NCBI RefSeq assembly: GCF_964656455.1
Contig: NC_135715.1
Coordinates: forward strand, 38,698,603-38,762,602
DNA length: 64,000 bases
Direction of reading: 5' to 3'
From: Halichoerus grypus
Taxonomy: Eukaryota; Chordata; Mammalia; Carnivora; Phocidae
The notes under the pieces were generated by a model. It worked only from the letters and a program-made list of their open reading frames with translations, did not search any database and was not told the DNA's origin. Positions 35,371 to 47,535 of this stretch are shown here, piece after piece. The position numbers were made by a program, and so were the translations under genes. Position 1 is the first letter of the stretch. The number at the start of each line of letters is the position of its first letter.

Positions 35371-35585
35371 GGGCGCCTGGGTGGCTCAGTTGTTAAGCGT
35401 CTGCCTTCAGCTCAGGTCATGATCCCAGGGTTCTGGGATCGAGCCCCACATCGGGCTCCCTGCTCAGTGGGAAGCCTGCTTCTCCCTCTCCCACTCCCCC
35501 TGCTTGTGTTCCCTCTCTCGCTGTGTCTCTCTCTGTCAAATAAATAAATAAAATCTTTAAAAAAATAAAAAATAAATAAATAAAT
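35371..35585 (+). mobile_element. CanSINE inserted in the tail of an older SINE
   Basis: Young-subfamily sense SINE (GGGCGCCTGGGTGGCTCAG, CTCCCACTCCCCCTGCTTGTG, CTCGCTGTGTCTC). Target duplication AAATAAAACACCATCC at 35355-35370 and AAATAAAACACTATCC at 35586-35601. It landed in the A-rich tail of the preceding SINE, a favoured L1 endonuclease context. Confidence 0.96.
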
Positions 35586-35601
35586 AAATAAAACACTATC
35601 C

Positions 35602-36389
35602 TTTTGAAATTTGTAAGTTTATTTCCTATAGAATAATTTCATAGTCTGAATTTCTTCCTAATCCTTACGGTCCTCAATGAATAGATGTTTTGTTTATCAT
35701 TATTGAAATGAAATGGACATTAAGTGTTCAAAGGATATTGAATGTCTTGCTTCATGGGATTGTCTCAGAGTGATTTCCAGTATAAGAATACTCAGCCAAC
35801 TTTTCCTTAAGCAACAAAGACATTTAATAATTTAATAATCTTATATCACAGAAAGTGGAAAGATAGGCAGTTCTGGGGTCCAGTGGCTCAGTGATATAAG
35901 GGTAGCTTTTGTGAAGGGTAGAATTTTGAAAATTCTCTTGGCTTCCCCTCAGGGTCACAAGATGCCTGCCACAGCACTGATTATGAGGCCCTCATGCCAT
36001 TGTTTCAGGCAGGAAGGCACTCTAAAGCAACGTATCCTCATTAGCAAAACGTGTATGTACAACTCCAGCATCTGTATTCTCACAGATTGAGTACACAATT
36101 TCATTCTGTCAATGTCCCATTTTTTCCCCCTTCAGTCTTTCAGTATCACATCTATGACAGAAACTCAGCAACTCTCTGTACTATTACCTTTTCCTTGTTT
36201 GTTGGGTGCTATCATTTATATGAACATTGACTTTTCCTTGTAGTCACCCATAGCTCTAACTATGGAAAATATTTCATTATCCTGCCTCAACATTTAGTAA
36301 AAATATAGATGCACTATTTGATAACATAGGACCACAGCAAAGAAAGAGAGAATTCCTAATTTTCATTGGCATGAGGTTAACTATTATAG
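35602..36389. other. No recognised feature
   Basis: Unique-looking DNA between two SINEs; no exon-like frame. Confidence 0.4.
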
Positions 36390-36399
36390 CCCCCTTGTT

Positions 36400-36616
36400 T
36401 TTTTTATTTTTTTTAAGATTTTATTTATTTATTTGACAGAGAGATAGAGAGAGCACAAGCAGGGGGAGCAGCAGACAGAGGGAGAGGGAGAAGCAGGCTC
36501 CCCGCTGAGCAGAAAGCCTGATGCTGGGGTTGATGTGGGACTCGATCCCAGGACCCTGGGCTCATGACCCAAGCTGAAGGCAGATGCTTAACTGACTGAG
36601 CCACCCATGTGCCCCT
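36400..36616 (-). mobile_element. CanSINE with small internal rearrangement
   Basis: Antisense, full-length. The core reads 'gatgctggggttgatgtgggactcgatcccagg', in which the usual GGGGCTCGAT is split by a 'ttgatgtgggact' insertion, probably a local duplication. Flanks CCCCTTGTTTT and CCCCTTATTTT are a possible target duplication. Confidence 0.93.
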
Positions 36617-37184
36617 TATTTTAATTTGTAAAATGTGCCCCTATTTTAAACATAGGTTAATGGATATTTTGGAGGGATGCAAGTGTTATTTGAATTGGAT
36701 ATTACAGGTGGGAAAAAAGAGTTAAGAATTCTGGGTGAAATTATTACTATGGATTGTAGAAAATATAGATAATCCTTAACTTCATTGTGTGTGTGTGTGT
36801 ATTAATTTTCTGAACTGACTTGTTTTTTTATCTCCTTGCTCATTACAAAAATTATGGATGCTTTCAACTTTAGATTACTCTGGTTTTGTTATTGGTTCTT
36901 TTCTTAACACATGCTTTCAAAGTAGTTTATGGCTGGAAAAAAAGAGACAACATTATAGCTCTCTCAAAGCTTTCCATAAATGGTTTAATTTTTTTCACTC
37001 ATTTATGCTTTGAATACAAAGTTAGTTTGAAGCAGTAATTTTTTTCATTATTTTACTCTCAAAATGTCACTTGTGAAACCACAGCATATAGTTATAGGGT
37101 TAGATAGTCTAAGTTTCCTGTATCAGTGTTACTAGGACATCGAATGGGTTACTGTGAATGACTAGTTTAAACTACTAATAAACA

Positions 37185-37373
37185 GGTGGCTCAATCCTTA
37201 AGTGTCTGCCTTTGGCTCAGGTCATGATCCCAGGGTTCTGGGATCAAGCCCTGCATCGGGCTCCCTGCTCCATGGGAAGCCTGCTTCTCCCTCTCCCACT
37301 CCCCCTGCTTGTGTTCCTTCTCTTGCTGTGTCTCTCTCTGTCAAATAAATAAATAAAATCTTTAAAAAAAAAA
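37185..37373 (+). mobile_element. CanSINE, 5'-truncated by ~11 bp
   Basis: Starts at GTGGCTCAATCCTTAAGTG and so lacks GGGGCGCCTGG. The perfect duplications TACTAATAAACA (37173-37184 and 37374-37385) show that the truncation happened at insertion, not later. An earlier (GT)n of about 17 bp lies at 36,785-36,801. Confidence 0.96.
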
Positions 37374-37385
37374 TACTAATAAACA

Positions 37386-39050
37386 ACTTACTTTAGGAGT
37401 TGAGGATTTTTTAGGTCTTCTTATACCTGCTACTTTTTATTTTATTGTCCAAAATTTTAAATTTTGCTTTCTAAGTCATAAGGTAATACCTTTAATCAAC
37501 AGTGGGAGAAGAGTGAAGGTAAACTTTAATATATGGAGTGAGAGACCCTCAGCCTTCAGAGTAAAGCCTCTAAGGTTGGTATGGAGAACTTACTGTTCTT
37601 TTCATGAAGAATAAGTTGGGCAGAAAGCACCTGAATTCTGGTAGAAGTATCCTCAATCTCAGGTGAAGGAAAGTGCTGGCTCTAGAGACTCTTCTGAGCA
37701 TTCTGAATACTAGAACAATCATTGTCTTTCATTTTGCCCATTTACGCCGATGGAGAATGTTTTCTTATTGGTCTAAAACTACAGTTGCAGAGCAGGATAT
37801 GCCTGGGGCATTTCTTCTTTTACTCATGCATGATAAAGTGTAGTCTCTTTCTGATAATGGGATCACTAAGCCTGCAGAAAGAGTGACTGGTTCAGAAATT
37901 GCAAAGTTGTGGGTGTCCCAAGGCCTCTTGCTAATCTTTATAGTTGTTTTGACAGGAGGATAAAAGTTGCTGACTTTTTTCCAAATATTATTTATTAAAT
38001 TGAGAGATTTACCTGGAAAGAATGAAAAAAATAATAGAAAAACTAAAATACTTAGAGTTTAGGAGTTGAAAAATGGAGAGTAATGAGAGGTTGCATGAGG
38101 TTAGTATTATTATTTATGTTTAAATGTTCTTGGCAGAATTTTGATGTGTTTTCCTGGTTGGAAAAAATGATGAATAAGCATTGTTCCATAATGCATATTG
38201 ATCATTCAAAAGCACATTACAAACTAAAAGGCCAACAACTCAGTCAAGTCTCTTAAAACATGTAGGGAATTATGCCAGTAAAGGAAACTGCTTTCTAGGG
38301 AACATAGGGATGTATTAGCTTTAGAATGAGGAGGTTAACCACTAAAGAGCTATTTTAGAAGTGATTGAAAAACAGTGAATACTGAAAAAAAGATAGATAA
38401 TTCTCCATGATTGGGGAAAGGCCTCCATGTAAGTCTACGCAGGATATTTTTTAAGAACTAGGTAATTAGAGTGAAAAATAGCAAAAGATTACATTAACAT
38501 TCTAATTTTTAAGAAACCATTATATTTTTCTCATGCTTCCCTGCACAACTTTTCACATATAAATCACATCTAAGGCCAAATTTGAGGAAGATGTCATCGT
38601 CCTCTCTTTCTCCTCTTCCTTTCTGATAAAAAATGATTCCAACAGTTTTTTAAGTATTTTATCAAAATTATTATTCCATCTGTCTTGCCTTGATAATACC
38701 AGTTCCATGACAGCAGATCATTTTTTTGATTCATTTTTTGCATAATCAGTGTTTCAGTCAAAATATTTATTGAATAAATTAAGAAATTGATAAGACTATA
38801 TTAAGATTTATTAAAAATTACAGAGTTCATATAGGCTATTTTTAGAAGCTAAGTTGATTTTAGGCCAACATGATTTTGCCAGAATTATCTTTCTGATATA
38901 ATTCAACTCTAATAATCTACCTTAAGTTAAGAAAGAAAAAGTTCTTTGAAGTTGCTAAGATATCTCTAACCTTCATTTAAATTTGTAACTAACCCATTAA
39001 AATTAAGGTGTCATTTGTTCTAAGGAGTCAATGTGTGTGCAGTGAAGCAG
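37386..39050. other. No recognised gene; repeat-poor
   Basis: About 1.7 kb of AT-rich sequence with no repeat or exon that I can support. Confidence 0.4.
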
Positions 39051-39059
39051 TTATTTATT

Positions 39060-39299
39060 TATTTTTGAGATTTTATTTATTTTACTTTTTAAAAAAAATT
39101 CACGATTTTTAAAAATTAACATATAATGTATTACTGGGTTCAGGGGTAGAGGTCTGTGATTCATCAGTCTTATATAATACACAGTGCTCATTACATCATA
39201 TGCTCTCCTTAATATCCATCTCCCAGTAATCCCATCCGTCCACCTCCCTCCCCTCCAGTAACCCTCAGTTTGTTTCCTATGATTAAGAGTATCTTATGG
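39060..39299 (-). mobile_element. L1 3' end, left part (interrupted by SINE)
   Basis: Antisense L1 UTR: 'taacatataatgtattactgg', 'gaggtctgtgattcatcag', 'ccagtaaccctcagtttgtttcc'. It resumes at 39504. Confidence 0.87.
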
Positions 39300-39503
39300 G
39301 GGGGTGCCTGGGTGGCTCAGTTGGTTAAGCGTCTGCCTTCAGCTCAGGTCATGAGCCTGGAGTCCCGGGATTGAGTCCCACTCGGGCTCCCTGCTCAGCA
39401 GGGAGTCTGCTTCTCCCTCTGCCCCTCACCCCGCTCGTGTTCTCTCTCTCTCACTCTCTCTGTCTCTCTCTCTCAAATAAATAAATAAAATCTTAAAAAA
39501 AAA
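39300..39503 (+). mobile_element. CanSINE nested in L1
   Basis: Sense SINE (GGGTGCCTGGGTGGCTCAG to AAAATCTTAAAA). Target duplication AGTATCTTATGG at 39288-39299 and AGTCTCTTATGG at 39504-39515, both L1 3' UTR sequence, so the SINE is younger than the L1. Confidence 0.95.
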
Positions 39504-39770
39504 AGTCTCTTATGGTTTGTCTCCCTCTCTGGTTTTGTCTTATTTTTTCCTCTCTTCCCCTATGATCCACTGTTTTGTTTCTTAAATTCTAAATGAGTGA
39601 GATCATATGATAATTGTCTTTCTCTGATTGACTTATTTCACTTAGCATAATACCCTCTAGTTCCATCCACATCATTGCAAATGGCAAGATTTCATTTTTT
39701 GATAGCTGAGTAATATTCCATTATATATATATAGATAGATAGATAAATAGATAGATAGACACACCACATT
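39504..39770 (-). mobile_element. L1 3' end, right part
   Basis: Continues the antisense L1 into the end of ORF2: 'gagatcatatgataattgtc', 'agcataataccctctagttccatccac', 'ttgcaaatggcaagatttc' and 'gagtaatattccattatatatat'. A (GATA)n patch at 39,730-39,760 grew from the TATATATA stretch and ends the recognisable element. Confidence 0.87.
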
Positions 39771-40084
39771 GAAGCAGATATTTAAATAACATGTTTTCAG
39801 TGTAGAGAAGTAACACATGTTAGTAAAATATTTAGAAGAAAAACAGATTTGGAATGCAAGTACAAGAGAGGAAGTTTTAAAATTTGCAGTCTTATAAGCC
39901 TTGGGTTAACTTTTAATACTTAAACATCTTTATCTTTTTCTCTAAATTGCACACTTTAAAAATGAATTTACTCCATGTATATAGTGTTGTACTTGTTTAA
40001 AAATATAGAATAATTTACGTTTGTTACTTTTTGAAAAGAACATAATATAAAAGAGAAAAAGATCAGCTACACATACAGCATATA

Positions 40085-40175
40085 GCATAATACTATGTAT
40101 TATATAGTGTTATATGGTATTACATAGTATTATATGATATAGGTTATATAGTATTAGATATACTATATATAGTTA
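40085..40175. repeat. TA-rich tandem/quasi-palindromic repeat
   Basis: Irregular repeats of TATATAGTATTA-like units (ATTATATAGTGTTATATGGT, then ATTACATAGTATTATATGAT). Strand-separating, likely slippage-prone DNA with no further identity. Confidence 0.7.
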
Positions 40176-40204
40176 AAGCATTCTTTCTTCATTCTACAAA
40201 CTTT

Positions 40205-40420
40205 CAAATGGGTTTATTGAGGTAAATTGACAGGGAATAAAATGCACATTTTAAAAATGCAATTTGATAGGTTTTGACATGTGGCTATAACTGAGAAATC
40301 ATCACCGCAATCAAAATTGCAGGCATCTCCAACTCCCACAAAAGATCCTTCAAGCCTTTGTAACCACCCCTTCCTACTCTCCCTTAGTAACTTTTAATCT
40401 ACTGTTTCAGAAATGGAATT
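40205..40420 (-). mobile_element. Old L1 (L1M-type) 3' fragment
   Basis: 'gggtttattgaggtaaattgac', 'ataaaatgcacattttaaaaatgcaatttgataggttttgac', 'gaaatcatcaccgcaatcaaaattgcaggcatctcc' follow the reversed 3' end of old L1M elements ('tttattgagatataattcac', 'accatcaccactatc'). Confidence 0.65.
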
Positions 40421-43400
40421 GCTTTAGTGTATAGTGGACATTCAACAAATGGAAATTAAGTAAATCAATATTAAGTTCATGCTCCAAAGCAATTCCTTTT
40501 AGAGAGAATAATTTAGTTAATTTTTGATGCCAGTGGCAACACCATTATTATACACTTCTGAATTATGTGCTCCTGTAGTCTGGAGAGAAAAAGATAAAAT
40601 AAAGGGGTTTCCCTCAATAGCCGTCAAGATTTTTGAATGCTTAAGAGTAAGGAAACATTCATATTAATTTTTTGGACACCCCATGAATTATATTTGAAAT
40701 GACTTGGTTTTGCTGTTTTATTACATTTGTCTGGTATCAGATAAGAACCTATAACAGATGGCCTGGCTTTTCATAGGAGAATTAAGATAAAACATACTAA
40801 ACCATTTTCTCCTGTCCATTTAGAAGAAAAAAAATTAGAGAACAACACCACAAGTAAGCAATAGGTTCTTCTTCCCTAGCACATGTACACATATGTATGT
40901 TCACCCTGACACACACACATTTATTGTACATTTTACCAATATAAAGAATGTGTAGCTCACAATTTATAAATAATAACATGTATTCATGATAAATACAATA
41001 TAACCAACTGATTCTTACAGAATATTTTCATTAATTGATGGTAAAGGACAAACAAGTATAATTTTGACATGCATGTTGTTTGATATTTTCATTTATGCTA
41101 ATAAATAAAGCAGAAGTAAAACAAACAGAAGTGAGACATATTTCAGAACTTCATTCATCAAAAATGTAACCGCTTATTTGCTTAATCAGATAATAGTTTT
41201 CAAATACTGGAAGAATATTTCATCACTTTTTCTCCTGTATGCAATGTAACAGCTATAGTTTATTCTGTATTATTAATATTTTTCCATCACTCTCTTAAGT
41301 CTAGATGATCAACAAAGCAGTAAATAAAGCCCTGATATGTAATGTTTGCCAATTTCTACGGTGTAAGTCTTTCCACCACAGCCAATTTCAAGGTACCAAC
41401 ATGATATTACAGAACATAGAGTTGAGAAGGATTGCGCATAGCACACCATTATATACTGTTTTTACCATACAGTTATAATAGATGGAAAAATCTCGAGAGC
41501 ATAGATATGTGAAAGTAAAACAATGATTTTAATATCATTTATTAAATTATAAGTTCATATGCATTAATTTTAATAGTGATTGTGTTTAATAACCAGCTCA
41601 AAAGTTCCTGAAAAATGTAACAGTTTTTAACAGCACCAGTACACCATTGCCCATAGACTGCTGCACTGCTAAGTATAGAAACTATGACCAATGGCCATTG
41701 AGTATTATGGTAGTTAGCTTATTCTGATACAAATTTTTGCTCTTTAGTAATTAATCACTGCTCAATCATGGGTCAGTCTTTGCTAAAGTCAACTTAAGTT
41801 TGTATCAGATTGTAAAGTTCTGTATCTCTTGATCTATACTCAATGGTTTCCCATCATTTCTTTACATTAAAATACACCGATTTAAAGGTAAAATACAAAA
41901 ATCGGTTTCTATTGGCCGTCTGATAAAAGAATTTAGAGTAATACATGGGCTAACAGTTGCATGCAGGTTTCACTTTTCTGAGGTTCCTGGGCATAGAAAA
42001 TAATTATGGCAACCAGAGCCAGTACTATTTTCACCTCCAGATGCAATGTCTTATAACATGCAACATCCTTAAAATACAATCTGGTTTCTTATTGATATTT
42101 AATGTATTTTACTCATTTATATTATTTCTGATAGACTTTTTCTTTGCCTAGAAATTGGATTTAAATATGCATTCTTTCCAGTCCAACTTGTTTTTCTTTA
42201 AGTGTTTCCCAACTGCCTTTTTCTTAAGTTAGTTTTTTGTTTTTTGGGTTTTTTTTTCCCTGTTGGCTGCTTGTAGCCATGGCAACAACCTGTGGTAAGC
42301 CCTTGTGAGCCTCTCCATCCAGGAGCTTTGCAAAGGCTGGCCAAATGCCAGGGATATGTGTTGATTCAGAACTTTGAAAGGGTCCATTTAGTTGTCCAGT
42401 CTTTGATCCAAGTTGAGAGTTCTTTGCTCTGTTTGCTGCCCCTTAGGCAAACTATCTTTCATTTACTTGTTTCAAATTCTTGACTTAGCTATTAGGTGTC
42501 ACTTCGAGTAACTGTTAAAATGAAAAGATTCACTTCAAATATGTCTCTTTTATTTGCTTTCCTAGTTCCTGGAAGTTGATTATGTTGGCATATAGAAGAT
42601 GCAGTTTTACTATAGAATTTCTGGTATGTCTTTGAAGTTTTGAAATTGTGTTACAAAGGATGCTAATGTGATTGCTTTTTTATAGGTAAAGGAAGGGAAA
42701 TGACAGTTGGTGGAGAAGAGAAAAAGTAGTGTAGGACTGGAGTACTAATTTGAAACAGGTGTTGATCATTTTGGCCTAGATTAAATAGTGTAACTATAAA
42801 CAAATTGTTTTCTGAAATAAAGGCTCAAAGTTAAAAAGGTTGAAAGAAAGGTTTTCCATGAGAGCTTCCCCAAGCCTCTTCTGAAACTTTCAGAAATGTT
42901 ACTGTAAAACACAAGTTTCAAAGTGGTCAAGAGTGGTTGGTTGGAAATACAAGCCGAAAGAGAAAACTGCATTGCAGTGATTGGTTTGATTTGGTGAATA
43001 AATTGCTATTTTCAGATTCAATTTGTATCAATAGGTAAAGCTCTGTACCCCGGCAGACCCTGTCACAGTCAGTATGAGGGCACTGAATCAGCCAGTCTTA
43101 GACAGTCTGTTTCCCTTTCCGCAATAATTGCACCCCCATTCTTGAAGCCTCAGCCTAGCAGAGTAATCTTTGATGTCTGATCGGCAAGCGATACTCTTTT
43201 CTATTTCTAATGGAAAGAACACCATGGTTTAAAATTTAGAGAATATCTCAGAAAATTCTGCCTCCTTGTTAAAAGAGCTGAGGGTGTTGAACCGCTAGAA
43301 AGATTCATCTTTATTAAATGTGACTGAACACTGGAAGTGTAAGATACTATTTCCTGAAAGAAAGTAAAGAAATCACATTTTGGTTATTTACAGTGCTCAG

Positions 43401-43654
43401 TATAGCAGATTGAGTTAAACAGGTATTCATGGAAGTTGTGCATAGTTCCTGGCTAAGAAGAAAAGCAGTAGAGTAATTTCACATACTTCTCACCATTGAG
43501 GGGTAGGGATTGGGGTTAAATACCTGAGTCTTCTTGGGCTCTGATTCAGGTCCATAATTAAAGACCATCTCCTTGTCATATTAGCTCTCAGAAGCTGGAG
43601 CATTTTTATGAAATGAAGAAATCTTCCATTTTGAGGCCCTAATGCATACAAAGT
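40421..43654. other. Repeat-poor 3.2-kb stretch
   Basis: No interspersed repeat recognised. The parts 42,180-42,500 and 43,030-43,330 look like ordinary unique DNA with balanced composition and could include regulatory elements. An RFX-type X-box lies at 42,273. The frames at 41957, 42292 and 42781 (about 63 codons each) are not supported as exons. Confidence 0.4.
42273..42286. promoter_or_regulatory. Candidate RFX X-box
   Basis: GTAGCCATGGCAAC differs at one position from the palindromic RFX-factor site GTTGCCATGGCAAC. RFX proteins bind such sites in ciliary and neuronal gene promoters and enhancers. No CpG island or exon lies nearby, so if functional it would be a distal element. Confidence 0.35.
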
Positions 43655-43679
43655 AATTCATAAATATATTTTTTAATTT

Positions 43680-43870
43680 TTAAAAAATTTTTAAAGATTT
43701 TATTTATTTGAGAAGGAGAGAGCGAGAGAGAGCACGAGCTGGGGGAAGGGCAGAGGGAGAGGGAGAAGCAGACTCCCCCCTGAACATCAGGGAGCCCAAC
43801 GGGGCTTGATCCGAGGACCCCAGGATCACAAACTGAGCTGAAGGCAGATGCTTAACTGACTAGGTGCCCC
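43680..43870 (-). mobile_element. CanSINE lacking part of its A box
   Basis: Antisense SINE with AAGATTTTATTTATTTGAGA, a purine-rich middle and GGGGCTTGATCCGAGGACCC. The head reads ACTGACTAGGTGCCCC, missing the ~10 bp (sense TGGGTGGCTC) that holds most of the internal polymerase III A box. Duplicated flanks AATTCATAAATAT at 43655-43667 and 43871-43883. Confidence 0.94.
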
Positions 43871-44197
43871 AATTCATAAATATTTTTTCCAACTTTCCAC
43901 TTGGTGAATATTAACAAAAATGCAGCATGTATGTATATAGAAAGAGAGAAAGAACCAAAAGAGCTTACATTTGAAAATGACATCATAATCAGTATAAAAA
44001 ATGCCACTCCACATCCCTTGGTATATTCATAGTAGCATACAAACTTTTAAACCCAGAGGTATAAGAGGAAAAAATATATAATTTATTTCAATGATACTTT
44101 TCTAGTATCAAAAAATTTTATGGGTGCTTGAATAAAATAAAGCTATACTACTTGTCATGTATAAGTATGCATTCAAGTATTTAATGATTCTGTTTTT

Positions 44198-44300
44198 CCT
44201 GTTACTTTCATTTATTAAATATTTATAGAGTATCTGGTACTCAGACATTATGCCAGGTGAGAGATACACAACTGTGAATGGTTCTTGCAGAATTCCACTT
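44198..44300 (-). mobile_element. L2 3' end fragment
   Basis: 'tttcatttattaaatatttatagagtatctggtactcagacattatgccaggtgag' follows the reversed L2 3' end ('ttcattcaacaaatatttattgagcacc...gtgccaggc'). Confidence 0.45.
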
Positions 44301-44600
44301 AATCTTCTAAAGGGAGCCTATAGGTATAGCAAAATATTCTTCCTTGTCTGCTAGTAGTTGTACAGTATAACAGTATAACATAAACAGTTGTCAGTTTGCT
44401 TCTTGAGTTTGAAGCTTGACTAGGTCTGTATTGGGTAACATAGGAATGAGTTGTACGCTGAATGAAAAGAAATGTAAAGGGAGACTGGAATATTGAAAAA
44501 CGAGTATTTCTTTTATTTCACATAGACAAAGAAAGAAAATGAGGATAGAAATGCCAAGTTATAATATGTAGATATTTGTGTAATGAAAACATTCACATTT

Positions 44601-44807
44601 TATTTATTTGTGTATTTAAAAGTTTATTTATTTATTTGACAGAGAGATAGAGAGAGAGCACAAGTAGGCAGAGTGACAGGCAGAGGGGGAGGGAGAAGCA
44701 GGCTCTCTGCTGAGCAGGGAGCCAGACCTGGGGCTCGATACCAGGACCCCAGGATCATGACCTGAGCTGAAGGCAGCTGCTTAACCAACTGAGCCACCCA
44801 GGCTCCC
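44601..44807 (-). mobile_element. CanSINE with perfect 17-bp target duplication
   Basis: Antisense full-length copy ending CTGAGCCACCCAGGCTCCC. Flanks TGAAAACATTCACATTT at 44584-44600 and 44808-44824 are identical. Confidence 0.96.
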
Positions 44808-44824
44808 TGAAAACATTCACATTT

Positions 44825-46060
44825 AATTGTATACTTTGTCTCAACGAAGTTTTCTCATACTTATTTTCGCCAGTGTTTTAACTACTGATAGAAATCTCAT
44901 ATATTCAGATTTTGTGGGCTCAAAACATTTCATACACCAGATAAAAATTTTTCATAGTCTCATATGATTTAGGTTAACAGATGACAGATACATAATCCAG
45001 TCAAAACCAAACACATTGTTAGTGATATTATTATGACGATTCTATTCCCATAATTCTGCATATGATATATTATAACAGGCTGGGTTGATTTATTTGACCT
45101 CCCCTCAGATATTTGTTTATTGACTGAAATCTACATGGCATTTTTCCCTGTGGGGATTTGGCTAGTACGTAAGAACAACATGCCAACTACGTATTTTACT
45201 GTTTTGATTTTTCCAGCTGCTTTCTTGATGGGTAGTCTGTTCCTGATTTTTCTTTTTGCTCTGCAAACAGTTTGGGAAGAAAGGAATGCCTGCATTTCAT
45301 CTCCTGATGTGGGGATACTTTTCAGGAGTTCAATCCTCCTGACCCATACTTTGCCTCCTTAGTAATCCAGACAGATATGGATATTGCTTGGGTTGCTATG
45401 GATTCAACAAAGCTTTACTTGAGCCATGAATCCAGAAATAATTTTGTCTGTCAATGTACTTCAGCTTCTATTTAACTGCAGCTTGTCAATGGCTGGTGGG
45501 GAGAAGGCAGGTGGTTGGATGCATTGGCATTAGTCACACATGATATAGCATTGTCAAACTGGGATAAGTGAGTATCACACAACCAAATAAAAGCTTTTTT
45601 TGTTGTTGTTTTTCTGTTTGTTTTTTTTTTTTTCACAGATGGATGCTGCCTGTAAGCAGTACTTGACTTTTAGAAAAAAAGAAACATATACTGCACACAC
45701 AGACTAAAAAGAAAAATATAATTTGATACATGTGCATTTTGAAATATAAAATATAATATAAAATTAAGGGTTTGCTTGCAGGAAATTTATAAAAAACATT
45801 ACATTTCTCAACCATAGAAGATTTGTTTATAACTAAAGAATTCTTAGTTTGTAAATGATTGAGAGAGTATGTCCAATAAAGCAAATTATTGGTTAAAAAC
45901 CACCTTCTCCTACCATCCCTATCCAGGCGTCTTTCTCTCCCAATTAACTGTCATATGGGCAAAGCAGTTTGCTCATTGTCCGTGGAGTGTGCCTGGAATT
46001 CCCCTCTCCTGCCCCTGAAGTTTTGCTCTGTCCCCAACAGGAGTCTCTTGCAGCTTCCTC
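44825..46060. other. No recognised gene
   Basis: Unique-looking DNA with a T/TTG-rich patch at 45,595-45,640. An 80-codon plus-strand frame (45120-45362) has no supporting splice or start context. Confidence 0.4.
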
Positions 46061-46078
46061 TCTGCCTTCAGATAATCC

Positions 46079-46281
46079 TTTTTTTTTTTTTTTTTTTAAG
46101 ATTTTATTTATTTATTTGACAGAGACACAGCGAGAGAGGGAACACAAGCAGGGGGAGTGGTAGAGGGAGAAGCAGGCTTCCCACTGAGCAGGGAGCCCGA
46201 TGCGGGGCTCGATCCCAGGACCCTGGGACCATGACCTGAGCTGAAGGCAGACGCTTAACGACTGAGCCACCCAGACGCCCC
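46079..46281 (-). mobile_element. CanSINE with 18-bp target duplication
   Basis: Antisense, young subfamily, long poly-T (about 20). Flanks TCTGCCTTCAGATAATCC (46061-46078) and TCCGCCTTCAGTTAATCC (46282-46299) differ at two bases. Confidence 0.96.
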
Positions 46282-46374
46282 TCCGCCTTCAGTTAATCCC
46301 TTTATAATCTCTTTTCTAAGGTTTCCCCATTTCCCTTGTCTACCGTAGCTTGAGTTTATCCTTCTTCTCCTTAA

Positions 46375-46990
46375 GCATTTTCTGAAGACTTATTATAGCC
46401 AGGGTAATGTTCAGGTCCTGGGAACAGTCTCTCTCCTCAAGAGCTTATAGTCTGTGTGGGAGATCCATAAAAAGCAAACATCACAATGGAAGTACATAGA
46501 TAGTAAAATTAAAGGAGCTACTGCCTGAAGATGTTGGGAAGGCCTCGCAGGCAACTATTTGAACTGACATTTTCAAAAGGAGGAGAAAATTTCTATGTGA
46601 ACTTTGTGAGGGAAGGCATTTCAAGAAGAGAAATAAAGAAGTATGAGAAAACAATGATGTGAATAATGGCGCTATTCCAGGAGTAATTAGCTTAGCACTA
46701 CTTAAGGGGAAAGTGAGAAACAGGCAGGGCAGGTGGTGATGGTTGTTATGAGACTAGATATTTATGAAGTTATGAGATCACGAATGTTCTTATTTGGCCA
46801 AATAAATTAAGTTCGAACTTTATAATGGTTTTGAGCTGGGGAGCGGGTGACATAGTCATATTTAAATGTCAGAAAGAGAATTTAATTATCAGGATTCATT
46901 ATTGAGTTTAGAGGCAGAGAGACTAGAACACGGGCATTGCAATGCCTAAGTGATGGGTATGAGAGAACTGAAGTATTAAGGAGAGACTAG
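46375..46990 (-). mobile_element. L2 3' portion, antisense
   Basis: Reversed L2 blocks: 'ctctcctcaagagcttatagtctgtgtggg', 'gttgggaaggcctcgcaggcaactatttgaactgacat', 'aaggcatttcaagaag' and 'tttataatggttttgagctggggagcgggtgacatagtca', in the order of the reversed consensus (catggagcttacattctagtg, gggaaggcctctctgagg, gaagagcattcc, ttttgagcaggggagtgacatga). Confidence 0.6.
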
Positions 46991-47318
46991 TGCATGGAAT
47001 GGAGAATGAGAAAAAAGGAAGGGTCTAGGAAAAGGGTGGCAAATATAACTGTGAGTGCCATCTCTCCCACTCTTGTACCCATAGACACAGTACTAACCAA
47101 TCAGGGTACTCATGGTAGGTAAACCAGAGTATGGCTCAAACTTCTGAAACCCACCCCCAGTCAATCCAAGGGGCGAAGTGAAGGGACACATTTTACCATT
47201 ACTCAGATAAGATGACTCCGAGTTTATTGGTCCTTTTTGGGAATCTCATGGAAAATATGTTCTATTTAGTAATTCATTATTTGGCCAGCCCATTTGTTAT
47301 GTTATGTCATATATTTTT

Positions 47319-47515
47319 TTTTTTTTTAAAGATTTTATTTATTTATTTGAGAGAGAGAGAATGAGAGACAGAGAGCATGAGAGGGAGGAGGGTCAGAGGG
47401 AGAAGCAGACCCCCTGCCGAGCAGGGAGCCCGATGCAGGACTCGATCCTGGGACTCCAGGATCATGACCTGAGCCGAAGGCAGTCGCTTAACCAACTGAG
47501 CCACCCAGGCGCCCC
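47319..47515 (-). mobile_element. CanSINE with 20-bp target duplication
   Basis: Antisense SINE of the GGACTCGATCCTGGGACTCC / 'gaaggcagtcgcttaacc' subfamily. Flanks ATGTTATGTCATATATTTTT at 47299-47318 and 47516-47535 are identical; the T-rich end may overlap the copied tail. Confidence 0.97.
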
Positions 47516-47535
47516 ATGTTATGTCATATATTTTT

